DNA from: an uncultured Prevotella sp.
GTDB taxonomy: Bacteria > Bacteroidota > Bacteroidia > Bacteroidales > Bacteroidaceae
Assembly: GCA_934254985.1 (NCBI GenBank)
Contig: CAKQMS010000007.1
Location: forward strand, 26,892 to 90,891
Direction: 5' to 3'
Length of the DNA: 64,000 bases
Below are positions 24,824-35,800 of this stretch, one piece after another. The first letter of the stretch is position 1. Each line of letters starts with the position of its first letter. Below the pieces are notes generated by a model, which made no database searches, had not been told where the DNA came from, and saw only the letters and a program-made list of their open reading frames with translations. The position numbers and the translations under genes were made by a program.

Positions 24824-27082
24824 ATGGAAACAATTTATTTGCTAATCGTGGTCTTTCTGCTTTGCTTGGCAGTTTTCGACCTTTTCGTAGGTGTCAGCAA
24901 TGATGCCGTAAACTTCTTGCAGTCAGCGATTGGAGCTAAGGTCGCTACTTTCAAGGTTGTGTTGATAGTGGCATCATTGGGTGTACTTCTTGGAGCCACC
25001 ATGTCGTCGGGAATGATGGATGTAACAAGACATGGTATTATGTTGCCGGCCCACTTCTCTTACCATGAAGTGATGATAGTGTTCTTGGCAGTAATGGTGA
25101 CAGATGTTATTGTGCTTGACATGTTTAACAGTCTTGGAATGCCAACATCAACAACCGTTTCGTTGGTATTCGAGTTGCTTGGTGGAGCCTTTGTTCTTGC
25201 CTTGTTGAAGATGCATTCAGATCCTTCGCTTGCATTCTCCGACCTTCTGAATACCGATAAGGCGCTATCCGTGATTATAGCCATATTTGTTTCGGTAGCT
25301 GTGGCTTTCTTTTTTGGTGTTGTAGTTCAATGGATTTCGCGTGTAATCTTTACCTTCAACTATTCTCGCGTTTCGCACATCGCAACAGCTTTGTTTGGTG
25401 GTGTGGCATTTACCGCTTTGTCATATTTTATCTTCCTTAAGGGATTAGGTAAGTCGCCATATATTTCGGCAGAAGTACGCGATTTTATGGATGCAAATAT
25501 TACTTGGCTATTGTGTGCTACATTCGTTGTTAGTTCAATAGCTATGCTACTTGTACAGCTTGTTAAGGTCAATGTCTTCAAGTTCGTAGTGCTGATGGGT
25601 ACTTTCGCTTTGGCAATGGCATTTGCAGGCAACGACCTTGTAAACTTTATTGGTGTACCTTTGGCAGGACTTGATTCTTATCTCGACTTCACTACAAATG
25701 CTCAAGGCGTATCGGCAGATTCTTATCTTATGACCTCTCTTATGGAGAGTGCCGAGACTCCTCCTTTCTATCTCTTGCTTGCAGGCGTGATAATGATTAT
25801 CGCCATGGCAACATCCAAGAAAGCGCAGAATGTTATCAAGACAAGCGTAGACCTCAGTCGTCAGGACGAAGGCGACGAGATGTTTGGTAGTAGCCTTGCT
25901 GCTCGTAGCATCGTAAGATTCTGTCAGGAGACAGCCGACAGGTGTTCTTCGGTAGCTTCTCATGTGCCAGTATTAGGTAAGGTGGCTGTTTGGGTTGACA
26001 GCAGATTTAATAAGCAGGCAGTTGTCTTGGATAATGGAGCCGCCTTCGATGTGGTTCGTGCAGCCGTAAACTTGGTTCTCGCCTCATTACTTATTACTGT
26101 AGGAACCAACCTTAAGTTGCCATTGTCAACCACATATGTAACCTTTATGGTTGCCATGGGTTCAAGTCTTGCCGATAGAGCATGGAGTCGTGAGAGTGCC
26201 GTGTTCCGTGTAACTGGTGTTATCTCGGTTATTGGTGGATGGTTTATTACTGCTGGTGTAGCCTTTGCCGCATGTGGCATTGTAGCTTTGGCAATGTCGT
26301 TCGGAGGTTTGGCAGTTCAGTTTGCCTTCATCGCCTTGGTAGTATTCCTCTTGTTCCGCTCTAACAAGGCTTCTAAGAAGAGTGCCGAAGCAGGTGCAAA
26401 CGAAGATGTATTCCGTTTGATGATGCGTTCACGCGACCCAGAGATAGTATGGGATTTGTTGAGCAAGAATGTTGCCGAAGTACAGGCAAGTATGGCTCAG
26501 TTTGCAGATTCTTGCTTCCAGGGTATAGAAGAAGGGTTGGTAGACAACCGTCCAAGTTTGCTTCGCCACGTTAGACGTGACTTGAGCAAGAAGCGTGATA
26601 TGCTCAAGAAGATTCGTCGCCGTCAGATATTGGCACTTCGTAAGTTGCCAGCCGACATCGTGATAGAGCGCAATACCTGGTTCCATGTAGGTATCAACGC
26701 CTCTATGCAGTATATCTACTGTCTCACTCGTATGCTCGAGCCTGTGAAGGAACATGTAGACAACAACTTCACTCCGCTTTCAAAGGAGATGGTCGACGAG
26801 TTTAAACCTGTAAAGGAGAAGATTGAAGCATTGCTCAAGACTACTGCCGATAGCATTTCGCAGCGTAGCTTCGACAACTATCGTCAGACTCTCAAGGAAG
26901 CCGACAAGCTTAAGGATGAGCTCTCGGTAGTTCGTAAACGCCACATCGACCGCATGCAGACCTCTAATACTCAGAATTTGCAGGCAGGATTGGTTTACCT
27001 CAACCTCTTGCAAGAGAGTCAGCAGCTTCTTAGCAACATGCGTCATCAGCTCAGAGCTGTGAAGAAGTTTGAAGAAAACTAA
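24824..27082 (+). CDS. PiT-family inorganic phosphate transporter with PhoU-like C-terminal domain
   Basis: 752 aa from ATG 24824. Two PiT repeats are visible: VGVSNDAVNFLQSAIGAKVA near the N terminus and AGNDLVNFIGVPLAGLDSY in the middle, with about ten to twelve helices and a C-terminal cytoplasmic domain of ~220 residues that is helical and DUF47/PhoU-like. PiT carriers import phosphate with H+ or Na+; the fused PhoU-like domain, common in Bacteroidetes, probably gates transport. Single-gene unit with its own promoter and terminator. Confidence 0.92.
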   Translation: METIYLLIVVFLLCLAVFDLFVGVSNDAVNFLQSAIGAKVATFKVVLIVASLGVLLGATMSSGMMDVTRHGIMLPAHFSYHEVMIVFLAVMVTDVIVLDMFNSLGMPTSTTVSLVFELLGGAFVLALLKMHSDPSLAFSDLLNTDKALSVIIAIFVSVAVAFFFGVVVQWISRVIFTFNYSRVSHIATALFGGVAFTALSYFIFLKGLGKSPYISAEVRDFMDANITWLLCATFVVSSIAMLLVQLVKVNVFKFVVLMGTFALAMAFAGNDLVNFIGVPLAGLDSYLDFTTNAQGVSADSYLMTSLMESAETPPFYLLLAGVIMIIAMATSKKAQNVIKTSVDLSRQDEGDEMFGSSLAARSIVRFCQETADRCSSVASHVPVLGKVAVWVDSRFNKQAVVLDNGAAFDVVRAAVNLVLASLLITVGTNLKLPLSTTYVTFMVAMGSSLADRAWSRESAVFRVTGVISVIGGWFITAGVAFAACGIVALAMSFGGLAVQFAFIALVVFLLFRSNKASKKSAEAGANEDVFRLMMRSRDPEIVWDLLSKNVAEVQASMAQFADSCFQGIEEGLVDNRPSLLRHVRRDLSKKRDMLKKIRRRQILALRKLPADIVIERNTWFHVGINASMQYIYCLTRMLEPVKEHVDNNFTPLSKEMVDEFKPVKEKIEALLKTTADSISQRSFDNYRQTLKEADKLKDELSVVRKRHIDRMQTSNTQNLQAGLVYLNLLQESQQLLSNMRHQLRAVKKFEEN

Positions 27083-27123
27083 TGTTGGGTTTTGTATAAT
27101 ATCATTAGGTGGATAATAATTAT

Positions 27124-27159
27124 TGCCAGCCACGGGTGGAATGCCTTGTGGCTGGCTTT
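27124..27159 (+). terminator. Intrinsic terminator of the phosphate transporter gene
   Basis: Perfect 9-bp stem GCCAGCCAC / GTGGCTGGC followed by TTTTG, 41 bases after the stop codon. Confidence 0.85.
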
Positions 27160-27179
27160 TGTATGCTCGGCATGAGCAT

Positions 27180-27392
27180 TGTCTAACGGGTGGAAGTCCC
27201 GAGTAAGCCCTAATAGCGGGAATTACATAGCCAAGGGCAAGGGTGTTCATCGTGAGGTGAAATCTGAAAGAAGCCGGCGGCAAATATCTGACCTAACGAA
27301 CAGAAACTTCATATAAGGCATATGACCGTGGGTAAGGTTGCAAAATAAACCAAAGCCCTATAGCTATTCGGAACGGTCGGTGGAGTTTCCTT
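27180..27392 (+). mobile_element. Group II intron RNA fragment (domain I)
   Basis: The run of blocks GGTGGAAGTCCCGAGTAAG, AGCCAAGGGCAAGGGTGT, CATCGTGAGGTGAAATCTGA, AAGCCGGCGGCAAA and TATAAGGC matches conserved parts of bacterial group II intron domain I in the usual order. It then passes straight into a truncated RT frame, so the rest of the RNA leading to the RT N terminus is missing. The catalytic 3' domains (V, VI) were not found. Confidence 0.75.
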
Positions 27393-27416
27393 GAAATACC
27401 CAAAGACAATGGCAAG

Positions 27417-28028
27417 ATGCGCCTGTTGGGAATACCTACAGTAGTAGACCGTCTGGTGCAACAAGCCATAAACCAAGTACTGACTCCCATCTATGAGAAC
27501 CAATTCTCCAAGACGAGCTACGGCTTCCGTCCGAGAAGAGGATGCCATGACGCACTACGAGGAGCGCAAAGGATAATCAACGAAGGCTACATATATGTAG
27601 TAGACCTTGACCTTGAACGCTTCTTCGATACCGTGAGCCATAGCAAACTCATAGAAATTCTCAGCCGTACGATAAAAGACGGCAGAGTGGTCAGCCTTAT
27701 ACACAAATATCTCCGAAGTGGTGTAATGAACAAAGGCTTGTTTGAAGCGAGCGAGGAAGGAACTCCCCAAGGAGGACCGCTAAGTCCGTTGTTGAGTAAC
27801 ATCATGCTCAATGAATTGGACAAGGAACTCGAACGCAGAGGGCTTCCCTTTGTACGCTATGCCGACGACTCGATGATATTCTGCAAGTCCAAAAGGGCTG
27901 CAATGCGAGTGAAGAAGTCTATATCCTCTGATACTATACCCATTGGGATTCTTTGTTTCCATATTCTTCTTTATGCCCCTATTCGTTCTGATATAGACAG
28001 TTTTTGTGAAAAGCATGACTCGCTTTAA
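27417..28028 (+). pseudogene. Group II intron reverse transcriptase, truncated at both ends
   Basis: The frame reads EIPKDNGKMRLLGIPTVVDR from 27393 on, then the RT core: SYGFRPRRGCHDAL, VVDLDLERFFDTV, GTPQGGPLSPLLSNIMLNEL and the active site FVRYADD. The N-terminal RT0/RT1 region is gone, and homology stops after RVKKSI near 27926; the last ~34 codons are unrelated, so thumb, maturase and endonuclease domains are missing. Cannot support retrohoming. Confidence 0.9.
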
Positions 28029-28482
28029 TTCCTTTTCTTTCGACGATGTGGATTATACCTATTGCCGACAAACAAAGGAAATCGTTGGTATGATGACACC
28101 CAAGGGAAACCCTTATGTGCGAGTAACGGATGTGGAGAGTACGTTGTTGGATTGCTTTGACCGTATCGACCGAGCTGGGGGTATTGAGGAATTGCTGCAT
28201 TGCATGGAGGGTATCGTCTTGCTCAATGAGGAAAGGCTCATCGATTATCTCGCAAGGTACGACAAGGCATTCCTGTACCAGAAGACAGGCTATCTGTTGG
28301 AGCGAATCAAGGAACAAGCCAACATCTCAGAATCCCTCTTGGAGCTGTGCCGAGCCAAGGGAACCAAAAGCGTCAAGTGGTTGACTAACAACGAAGAGTC
28401 GGATACATTTGTAAATAAATGGCGCATGTATGTGCCGCAAGAACTAACATCAAAGGAAAGAATATGTGCGGGAATTCAATGA
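28006..28482 (+). pseudogene. AbiEi-type antitoxin (type IV TA), N-terminally truncated
   Basis: 158 codons corresponding to the C-terminal part of an AbiEi antitoxin/transcriptional regulator: FNSFSFDDVDYTYCR, then the characteristic VTDVESTLLDCFDRIDRAGG, the FLYQKTGYLLERIKEQ block and WRMYVPQEL at the end. The N-terminal winged-helix domain that binds the operon promoter is absent. Immediately downstream is the tail of the cognate AbiEii toxin. Confidence 0.75.
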
Positions 28483-28579
28483 CAAGAAGTATATTCCAGA
28501 ATTGCTGTTCGAGGATAAAGAGATGGTCAATAGAATCAAATTTCATCCTATGGCTTTGTGGAAGACAAGGAGTCGTTGA
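28448..28579 (+). pseudogene. AbiEii-type toxin, C-terminal stump
   Basis: In another frame, directly overlapping the antitoxin end, the codons read YVREFNDKKYIPELLF then IKFHPMALWKTRSR and stop at 28577-28579, which is the usual C terminus of AbiEii nucleotidyltransferase toxins. The whole catalytic part has been deleted, fusing the antitoxin end to the toxin end. Confidence 0.65.
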
Positions 28580-28663
28580 ATGTTTTTCTGTAAATTTTGA
28601 AAAAAGTTATTGTTTTGCTTAGTTTTTTGCTTGGCTCAACTGTATAGATAGTGTATGAAATAG

Positions 28664-28786
28664 GAAAAGGACATAGAAAGAATGTTTCGTCAGCATTACG
28701 AGAAGATGTACAATCTGGCCAGAAGCATCCATATGCACATTGCAGAAATTAGAACCGTTGCTAAATTATTACCTCTATTGAGGTAA
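28664..28786 (+). pseudogene. Possible N-terminal fragment of an ECF sigma factor
   Basis: EKDIERMFRQHYEKMYNLAR resembles the first helix of Bacteroidetes ECF sigma factors, then the frame degenerates and stops. Too short to be sure. Confidence 0.25.
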
Positions 28787-28878
28787 AACACTCATAAATC
28801 GCTCATGTTAAGCTGTTCTGAATATTTGGGCAGAATTTTTCCCAAAATATCTCTTTTTAGATGTCCGTTTTTTCAATT

Positions 28879-29031
28879 TCATACGTCTATATTCTCTTGT
28901 AGGGTCATGCGCGACATGAGTTGCCCCACAAACTCCTTCATCGGCGGCAGTGCCTTCTTCTTTGTGGCCGTGCCCACCGGTGCCAAAGCTGCCGCAAACA
29001 GTAGCGACAGCGAAAGCAGAATCTTTTTCAT
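28879..29031 (-). pseudogene. GH3 beta-glucosidase, 5' stump
   Basis: ATG 29031 opens a clean signal peptide (MKKILLSLSLLFAAALAPV) and PPMKEFVGQLMSRMTLQENI, the standard start of secreted GH3 beta-glucosidases (cf. VDDLMSRMTLEEKIGQL), then hits TGA at 28879-28881 after 50 codons. The remaining ~700 codons are absent; beyond lie unrelated fragments. GH3 enzymes commonly finish beta-glucan breakdown, so this probably was a member of the adjacent glucan locus. Confidence 0.7.
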
Positions 29032-29157
29032 AACGTTTTTAGTTTTTTTTCTGACAATTATTTGTTGTTATTCTTGTTGCACATGTCATTGACATGCATT
29101 CAGTTTATAAGTTGCTGGATATAAGAGTTAGGCGTTGTGTGCGCAGCTGCACTGCCG

Positions 29158-32063
29158 TCACTTTTGGTCTATGGACTGTAGGAAACCGGTCAGATTTTCG
29201 CCGCCGTCGAGTCCGAGCTTCTTGCGCAGGCGGTAACGTGCCGTCTCCACGCTGCGCAGGTTGGTGTTGAGCAGCGACGCTATCTCCTTGCTGCTCAGCC
29301 CCATCTTCAGGTAAGCGCAGAGCTTCAGGTCGTTTTTCTTCAGCGTCGGGAACCGTGTGACCAACATACCGAGGAAGTTGTCGTAGACAATGTTGAAGTT
29401 GTCTTGGAACCGTTCCCAGTTCTCATCGTCTTCCATGTTTAGCTTTATGTCGTGCCTTATTTTGCTTATCTTCTGCTTCTGCACAGCTTTGGACTCGTTT
29501 TGTCCCACACTGTCGTATAGCTCCTGCATGTTTTCGTCGATGACGCGCAGTATGTCGTTCTTGCGCACGAGGTTTATGGTAGAGTCGGCAAGCTCGCCGC
29601 TCTTGTGCTTCAGCTCCGTCTCGAGTTGCTCGGCACGCAGTTTCGTGAACTCATGCTCCTTTGCTTCCTGCTCGCGATGGAACTGTTCTTCCTGTTCGCG
29701 CAGCTGTCGCTCCTTTGTCTCCTTAATGACAAGCATGGCTCTGCGCACCCGTCGCTTCTGCCAACGCACGAGCAGGCATACGCCAAGCATCGCGAGTAGC
29801 ATGTAAACGCAGTATGATAGCCAATGGTTGTACCATGTCGGCAATATCTCTATGTCGAATGTCGCCTCAGACGTCTGCTTGCTTATGTTGTCTGTAGCCT
29901 TTACGTGGAACACGTATTTGCCCTTTGACAGATGCGAATACTCCTTGAATGTGTTGGTCTGTGGCACGTTCCACGTTTTGTCTTGGCCTTCAAGCCAACA
30001 CTCATAGGTCACCGCTTTCTCGTCGCGGTACTCTGGCATGACGAAGCTTATGCGCACCGAGTTGAGCGAGTGTGGCACCTTGAGAACGTCGTGGCTGCTG
30101 TCTGGCGAGTAGGAGTAGAGCGTAGAGTCGCCCTCGCTGAACGAGCTGACGCGTCTTATGCGCACGTCGCGGCGGCATTTCGCTTCAATGTCTTTCACGA
30201 TGGAGTTGCGCACGATGTAGAATCCGTCGTTGCAGTTGAGCAGAGTCTTGTCGTTGCCGATAAACCCTATGTGTCCGAGGCTCATCTGTAGTTGGTCTAT
30301 GATGTTGTGCAAAGGCATGGTGCGTGAAGTCCACCGCCGTGGCCCAACCTGCTGACCATAAGCCAGATATCCCGGCTTGTATGCCCACAGCGAGCCGCTG
30401 GGAGTCTGGTAGACGCGTAGTGACACGCCGTATGTGTGGAACACGTTGTTGAGCCACTGCTGGCTGTCAAGCCCATGTGTGTGAGGGTTGTATCTGAAAA
30501 AGCCGTTCACCGACGACACGTAGACCCGTCCGTCAATCTTGGCGACGTAGTTGTTGTCATCGATGACAAGCCCCTTGCCACGGTGGAAATAATCTACACT
30601 GACTGCGCGGCGCAAGTCGTTGCTAAGCCGCAGGCGGTAGACACCGTTGCGCCAGTGTGCCATCCAGATGCTGCCGTCTTCGTCTTGCATGAAGTTGCCG
30701 CTCGACTCGGTGAAGCCCTCTATGCGCCATGCCATAGCCCATTGTCCGCCAGTGCGTCGCAGTAGGAACAGCCCCGTGTAGTCACAGCCCAGTATGCAGT
30801 CGGGATGGCCCTTTAGGGGTATGAAGTCCCATGTGCCAGCAGGACTGGTATGTTTGTGGCTTTCGTGCCGTCGATGATGAATGTGCCTTCGTTGTTGCCG
30901 CAGAACGTCACGTTTCCTATGCGCCGTATGCACCACACCTGTCCGTAGATGCCGTCTACGGCAGTGGGTCGCAGCGGTTTTGGCGACGCTGTGATGGGGA
31001 AGTCGAGGTGGTACAGTCCTTGATTGGTGCCGAGGTAGAGTCGTTTGCCGTGTATGAGCGATGCGTAGCCAGTACCGATGTTGTTGCTGAGTCCGAACAG
31101 TCCGTGGTAGGGCGAGGTCAGCATGACGTATGAAATGCCGACGTCAAGACCCAGCCACAGGTTGTCGATGCTGTCAAACATCATCGATAGCACGGTGTTG
31201 TTTTGCAGACCTGTGAGCACGTTGGCGAAGTGTCGTTCACCTGTAGCGAAGTTGGCAACGGCAAGGCCACCCTTCACAGTGCCGAAAGCCACGGTCGAAC
31301 CATGTACTTCTGCACAGAACACGTTGCTTTGTTTCAGAAACTGTGACAGGCTGTCATCGAAGGGGTGGCAGTCTGTGCCGTCGTAGAGAAACAGTCCGTC
31401 GCGTTCTGTAATCATCAGCCACTGCTTCCCATAAGGCGCTATGCCGCGCACCTTCTTGCCGTTGAGCTGTGTCGTACCAGGTAGAAGCTCTGCGCGTCCG
31501 TCGTCTATCTCGTACAGTCCGCGGTCTGTGTCGGCGAGCACGCGTCCGCTGACGGTGAAGATGTTCTCCAAACTTTCTTCAAACTTCACGGTCGAAACGT
31601 ATCGGTTGTCACGGAACACGAATACGGCACCCTTGCTCTGAAAGTATGTCATGTGCCCCACAGTCTTGATGTGCCAAATCTCTCCAGATTTAAATGGGGG
31701 AGGTAATTGTGCTGATAGCGATGTGTAGACGAGTTGTTTGGACTGTCCGCTCATCTGAAAGTAGCCAAACTCATCGGTGGCACCAGCGTATAGTAGCTTG
31801 CCATCGCTGCTCATAAGCACCGATCTGACGCTGGTGTAGTTGGCAACAAAGCTTAGTGTCCACTCGTCGCCGTCGTAGGAGAGCAGTCCGCGGTTGTTGC
31901 CAAAAAACATCTGTCCGCCAAATCCCTCGGCTACACCCCAGTTTTGTGTGCTGGAAGAGTAGTATGACGGTGCGAAATTGCGAATCATCAGCAGCTGGGC
32001 TTTACCTGTGGCGGTAAAAAACAGCAGTATAAGTGTGACTAAACAAGTGTTCAGAAGTCTCAT
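29158..32063 (-). pseudogene. Frameshifted propeller / Y_Y_Y / LuxR-HTH sensor-regulator of the glucan locus
   Basis: Two overlapping frames make one protein of ~968 aa. The first (ATG 32063 to stop 30813) has a signal peptide (LLNTCLVTLILLFFTATGKAQ) and the first half of a two-component-regulator propeller; the second, open from 30936 to 29158, has the rest of the propeller, a Y_Y_Y domain (YECWLEGQDKTW), one membrane helix, a long Glu/Arg coiled coil and a LuxR-type HTH (LCAYLKMGLSSKEIASLL). The join NIPV/PAGTWDFIPLKG places loss of about one base near 30843. Single-protein regulators of this kind sense oligosaccharides in the periplasm and activate the adjoining SusCD operon. Either a real inactivating mutation, programmed shift or sequencing error. 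Confidence 0.85.
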
Positions 32064-32260
32064 GTTATGATTAGATAGAGGGTGGTTTTTATCTCGATTA
32101 ACGGTGTCGTGTGTTTTTATGGTGGTACGTTGCCAGCGTGTCTTACTGGCTGTTGACACGGTGTAAGTTTTCGGCCGTAGTGACAAGCCCCAAAGGGTGC
32201 TATCATTTTGTCAATTGACCCTAATGGCGACATAGATGGTGCCGTTCGTTGTTGCTCTTA

Positions 32261-32268
32261 CAAAGATA
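32261..32268 (-). promoter_or_regulatory. -7 box of the glucan-locus regulator gene
   Basis: TATCTTTG on the minus strand, with a TTTTG about 20 bases upstream (32288-32292) as a plausible -33 element; leader of about 190 nt. Confidence 0.6.
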
Positions 32269-32686
32269 ACAACAAATGGCGATTGCTCAAAAGAGAGACC
32301 GTGCTTTTTAAGATTTGTTAATACTACTTTGCCATCGCAGTGTCGTGCACACAAAAAATGGTCTGTCGTAAGACCTGGTCCTGACCCGAAAAGAGACGTT
32401 TTTTTGCCTCAAGAGGTCGCTTTTTGTGTTAGAAACGGGTGTGAAAAAGGCGTTATGAGGGCCTATATATAATAAGGTGTAAATTTAATGGTACGAAAAC
32501 GACTCATCACTTGTGAAATCACGAGAATATGAAAAATGTGCAAGTGGAATAGTGAGGTGACATGATTGCTGCTGTTTTTGATAAATAGCTAATAGACAAT
32601 AAGTTGTAAAAAGTTCACTTTTAAAAAGTGAGTTTTTTGTGAGGTTTTTTAGGGTAGATATTTTAGCGATGTATGCTTCTATTAGT

Positions 32687-32694
32687 TACTTTTG
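32687..32694 (+). promoter_or_regulatory. -7 box of the SusC operon
   Basis: TACTTTTG, full consensus, giving a leader of about 145 nt before ATG 32846. Long leaders are usual for SusC operons. Confidence 0.65.
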
Positions 32695-32845
32695 CCACCG
32701 AAAACCTGTTACTGCTAATTGTGATGCACTTGCATCTTTTTACGACTGCTGACGAATATGAGAAGAAACAACTCGGGGATGAGCAGAAACAAACCCGAGC
32801 AAGAGAAGAAACAACTAAATCTATTATAAATAAAACGAAAGAAAC

Positions 32846-35800
32846 ATGAGACGAAATCTGAAGTTAATTTCGGCGGCATTGCTCTTTCCTATGGCAATGA
32901 CGGCACAGGTCAACAAGATTCAGGGTACCATCATCTCTGAGTCTGACGGTCAGCCCATACCGGGAGTTGTCGTGAGAGTGAAAGGCACCGCTTCGGGCAC
33001 AGTGACCGATATTGACGGTCACTACCAGCTCTCCGTCAATCCTAAGGATGTGGTAGAGTTTTCTTGCATCGGATATAAGACTGTCACACACAAAGGCGAC
33101 GGTACCTACGATGTGAAGATGGAAGACGACACCAACATGCTCGATGAAGTGGTAGCCATCGGATATGGCTCGATGAAGAAGAGCGACCTCACGGGTTCGA
33201 TAGCTGTGGTGAGAGCCGAGGACTTGAAGAAAACTCCGGCTGCAAGTGTGGACCAGGCTATACAGGGACGCGTGGCAGGTGTCAGCGTCAATGCTAACAG
33301 CGGACAGCCTGGAGCTGGCGCTGTGGTGCGCATCCGTGGTATTGGTACCGTGAACGATTCGTCTCCTATATATGTTGTTGACGGCAACATCACAAGCGAC
33401 ATCTCGTTCCTTTCACCCAACGACATCGCGTCGACAGAGGTGTTGAAAGACGCTTCTTCTACCGCCATCTATGGTTCGCGTGGTGCCAACGGTGTGATTC
33501 TCATCACCACCAAGAGCGGTGAGAAGGGTAAGGGTAAGGTTTCTTTAGACATGTACTACGGCTGGCAGAGCCGCTGGAATAAACTCGATCTGATGGACAA
33601 AGACGAGTTTATAAAGACTTACATCAGCCTCGGCGCATCAAATACAGAGCGCAAATACTACGACAAGTTCGGTTTCAATGAGTGGCTGCAGCGCTACAAG
33701 CTCGGCAACGACGCCTACTACGCAGTGGCACAGACACGACAATACACCGACGGTCTTGACTACTCGGCAGTAAACACCGACTGGCAGGACGAGGTGTTCA
33801 ACAGTGGTGCGCCGATACAGAACTATCACGTGTCGTTTGACGGTGGCTCAGACAAGAGCAATTATTCCATCTCCGCTTCCTACTTCGACCAGGACGGCAC
33901 CATCATGGGGTCGCAGTACAACCGCCTCACGCTGCGTGCCAACACCTCTTTCCAGGTGAAGCCTTGGCTGAAGGTGGGCGAGAACCTCTCGTTTGTGACA
34001 AGCGAGGCACGCAATGCCATGTACCAGAACTCGTCACCGGGCGCCAGCATCATCTCCGCTGCGCTCGCTATGGCTCCTTGGGACATGCCCTACTATCCCT
34101 CTGGCGCTTATAACCGCAACAAGCAAGACATGAGTGGTAAGATCGGTGTGCCCTCCAACTTCAAGAATGTGACCAACCCGTTCTCGATGGTGAACTACTC
34201 TCATCCGCACAACGTGACCAACCGCTGGTTCGGAAACCTCTATCTGGAGTTTACTCCGCTGAAGGGTCTCAACTTCCGCACAAACTTCAGCTACGACCAA
34301 GTGAATGAGAAGAACCGCACATTCACAGACGCACATACCGTCAACTCTTACGACGACTCTAAGGGCAAGAACTTCCTGACACGCGGACTGGTGCAGTACA
34401 CCACGTTCACATGGGAGAACATTCTTACTTATGTGTTTGACTTGAAGAAGATACACCACTTCAATGTGATGGTGGGACAGACCACAGAAGAGTATAACTA
34501 CTATTCTATTGGTGGCAGCGGCTCTACCATTCTCAATCCCTCGGAGAAGAACTGGTATCTCTCACAGACCACCGACGACAACACCAATCCTATCGCCGAC
34601 GGCGTGGGACGCTCACGTCGCCTGTCGTTCCTGGGTCGTCTGAACTACAATCTGATGGACCGTTACCTGTTCACATTCAACTTCCGTGCAGACGGTTCTA
34701 ACAAGTTCCCGGAGAACACATGGGGCTATTTCCCCTCAACGGCTTTCGCATGGAAGGTGAGCGAGGAACCGTTTATGAAGCAGTTTAAGAAGCTCGACTA
34801 CCTGAAGTTGCGCCTCGGATGGGGACAGATTGGCAACGACAAGATTGGCAACGACGCTTTCAACCAGACCATATTCACATCGCAAAACATGTTTGTGGGC
34901 TATCCCTTCGGCGTGAACCAGACCATCGGCACCGGCGCAACCATACTTACTTACGTCAACCAGGGCGGAAAGTGGGAGCGCACCGAGACATGGAACGCTG
35001 GCGTTGATGCCGCATGGGGCAATGGTCTGCTATCTGCTAACGTCGATTTCTTCGTGCGCAACACTAAGGACATGCTGCTTTCAGTGAAGGGTCCGGCATG
35101 GGCTGGCAACCGCTACGACGCACAGAGCAATGTCGGCACCGTGCGCAACGTGGGTGTGGAGCTTACGCTCGGTCACTCTTACCACATCGGTAACTTCAAC
35201 TACTCGGTCAATGGCAACGTGTCTTTCATAAAGAACAAACTCACTCACCTCAATGGTGGACAGGTGGTATGGGGCGACCGTGTGCTCAGCGACGAGGGAC
35301 TGCCGCTCTTTGAGTTCTGGGGTTACAAATACCTCGGAGTGTATAAGAGCAAGGAGGAGGCCGATGCCGCACTGCCAGGCTACGCCCGCGACGGCGAGAC
35401 CAACCCCTATGGTGCTGGCGATGCTATCTTTGAAGACGTCGATGGCGATGGAAAAATCTCAGACACTGGCGACAAGCAGAAACTCGGCAACAACTTCCCG
35501 AAGGTGAGCTACGGCCTTAATCTCTCGGCAGACTGGAAAGGTATAGATCTCCAGATGTTCTTTCAGGGTGTGGCAGGCAACAAGATTTACAACGCTGTAC
35601 GTGAGCGCACAGAGAGCAACGGACTGACTTCGCAGCTCAGCACTGTAATGCGCGACGTGTGGACGGAGGACAATCCTAACGGCACCATACCTAACCCGAA
35701 GGGCGCTAACAACATGCTCAACTCCAGCCGATTCCTCGAGAGTGGCTCATATCTGCGCCTTAAGAACGTGCAGCTCGGCTACACCTTCCCGAAGAAACTG

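Larger units (their letters stand above)
32064..32845. other. Divergent control region between regulator and SusC genes
   Basis: 782 bases without a gene. It holds a minus-strand -7 box (32261-32268), a plus-strand -7 box (32687-32694), a single TATAATAAGGTGT element near 32466-32478 that resembles the paired boxes at 40541-40580, and the 15-mer TCATTTTGTCAATTG (32203-32217) that recurs at the far end of the locus. Confidence 0.6.
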
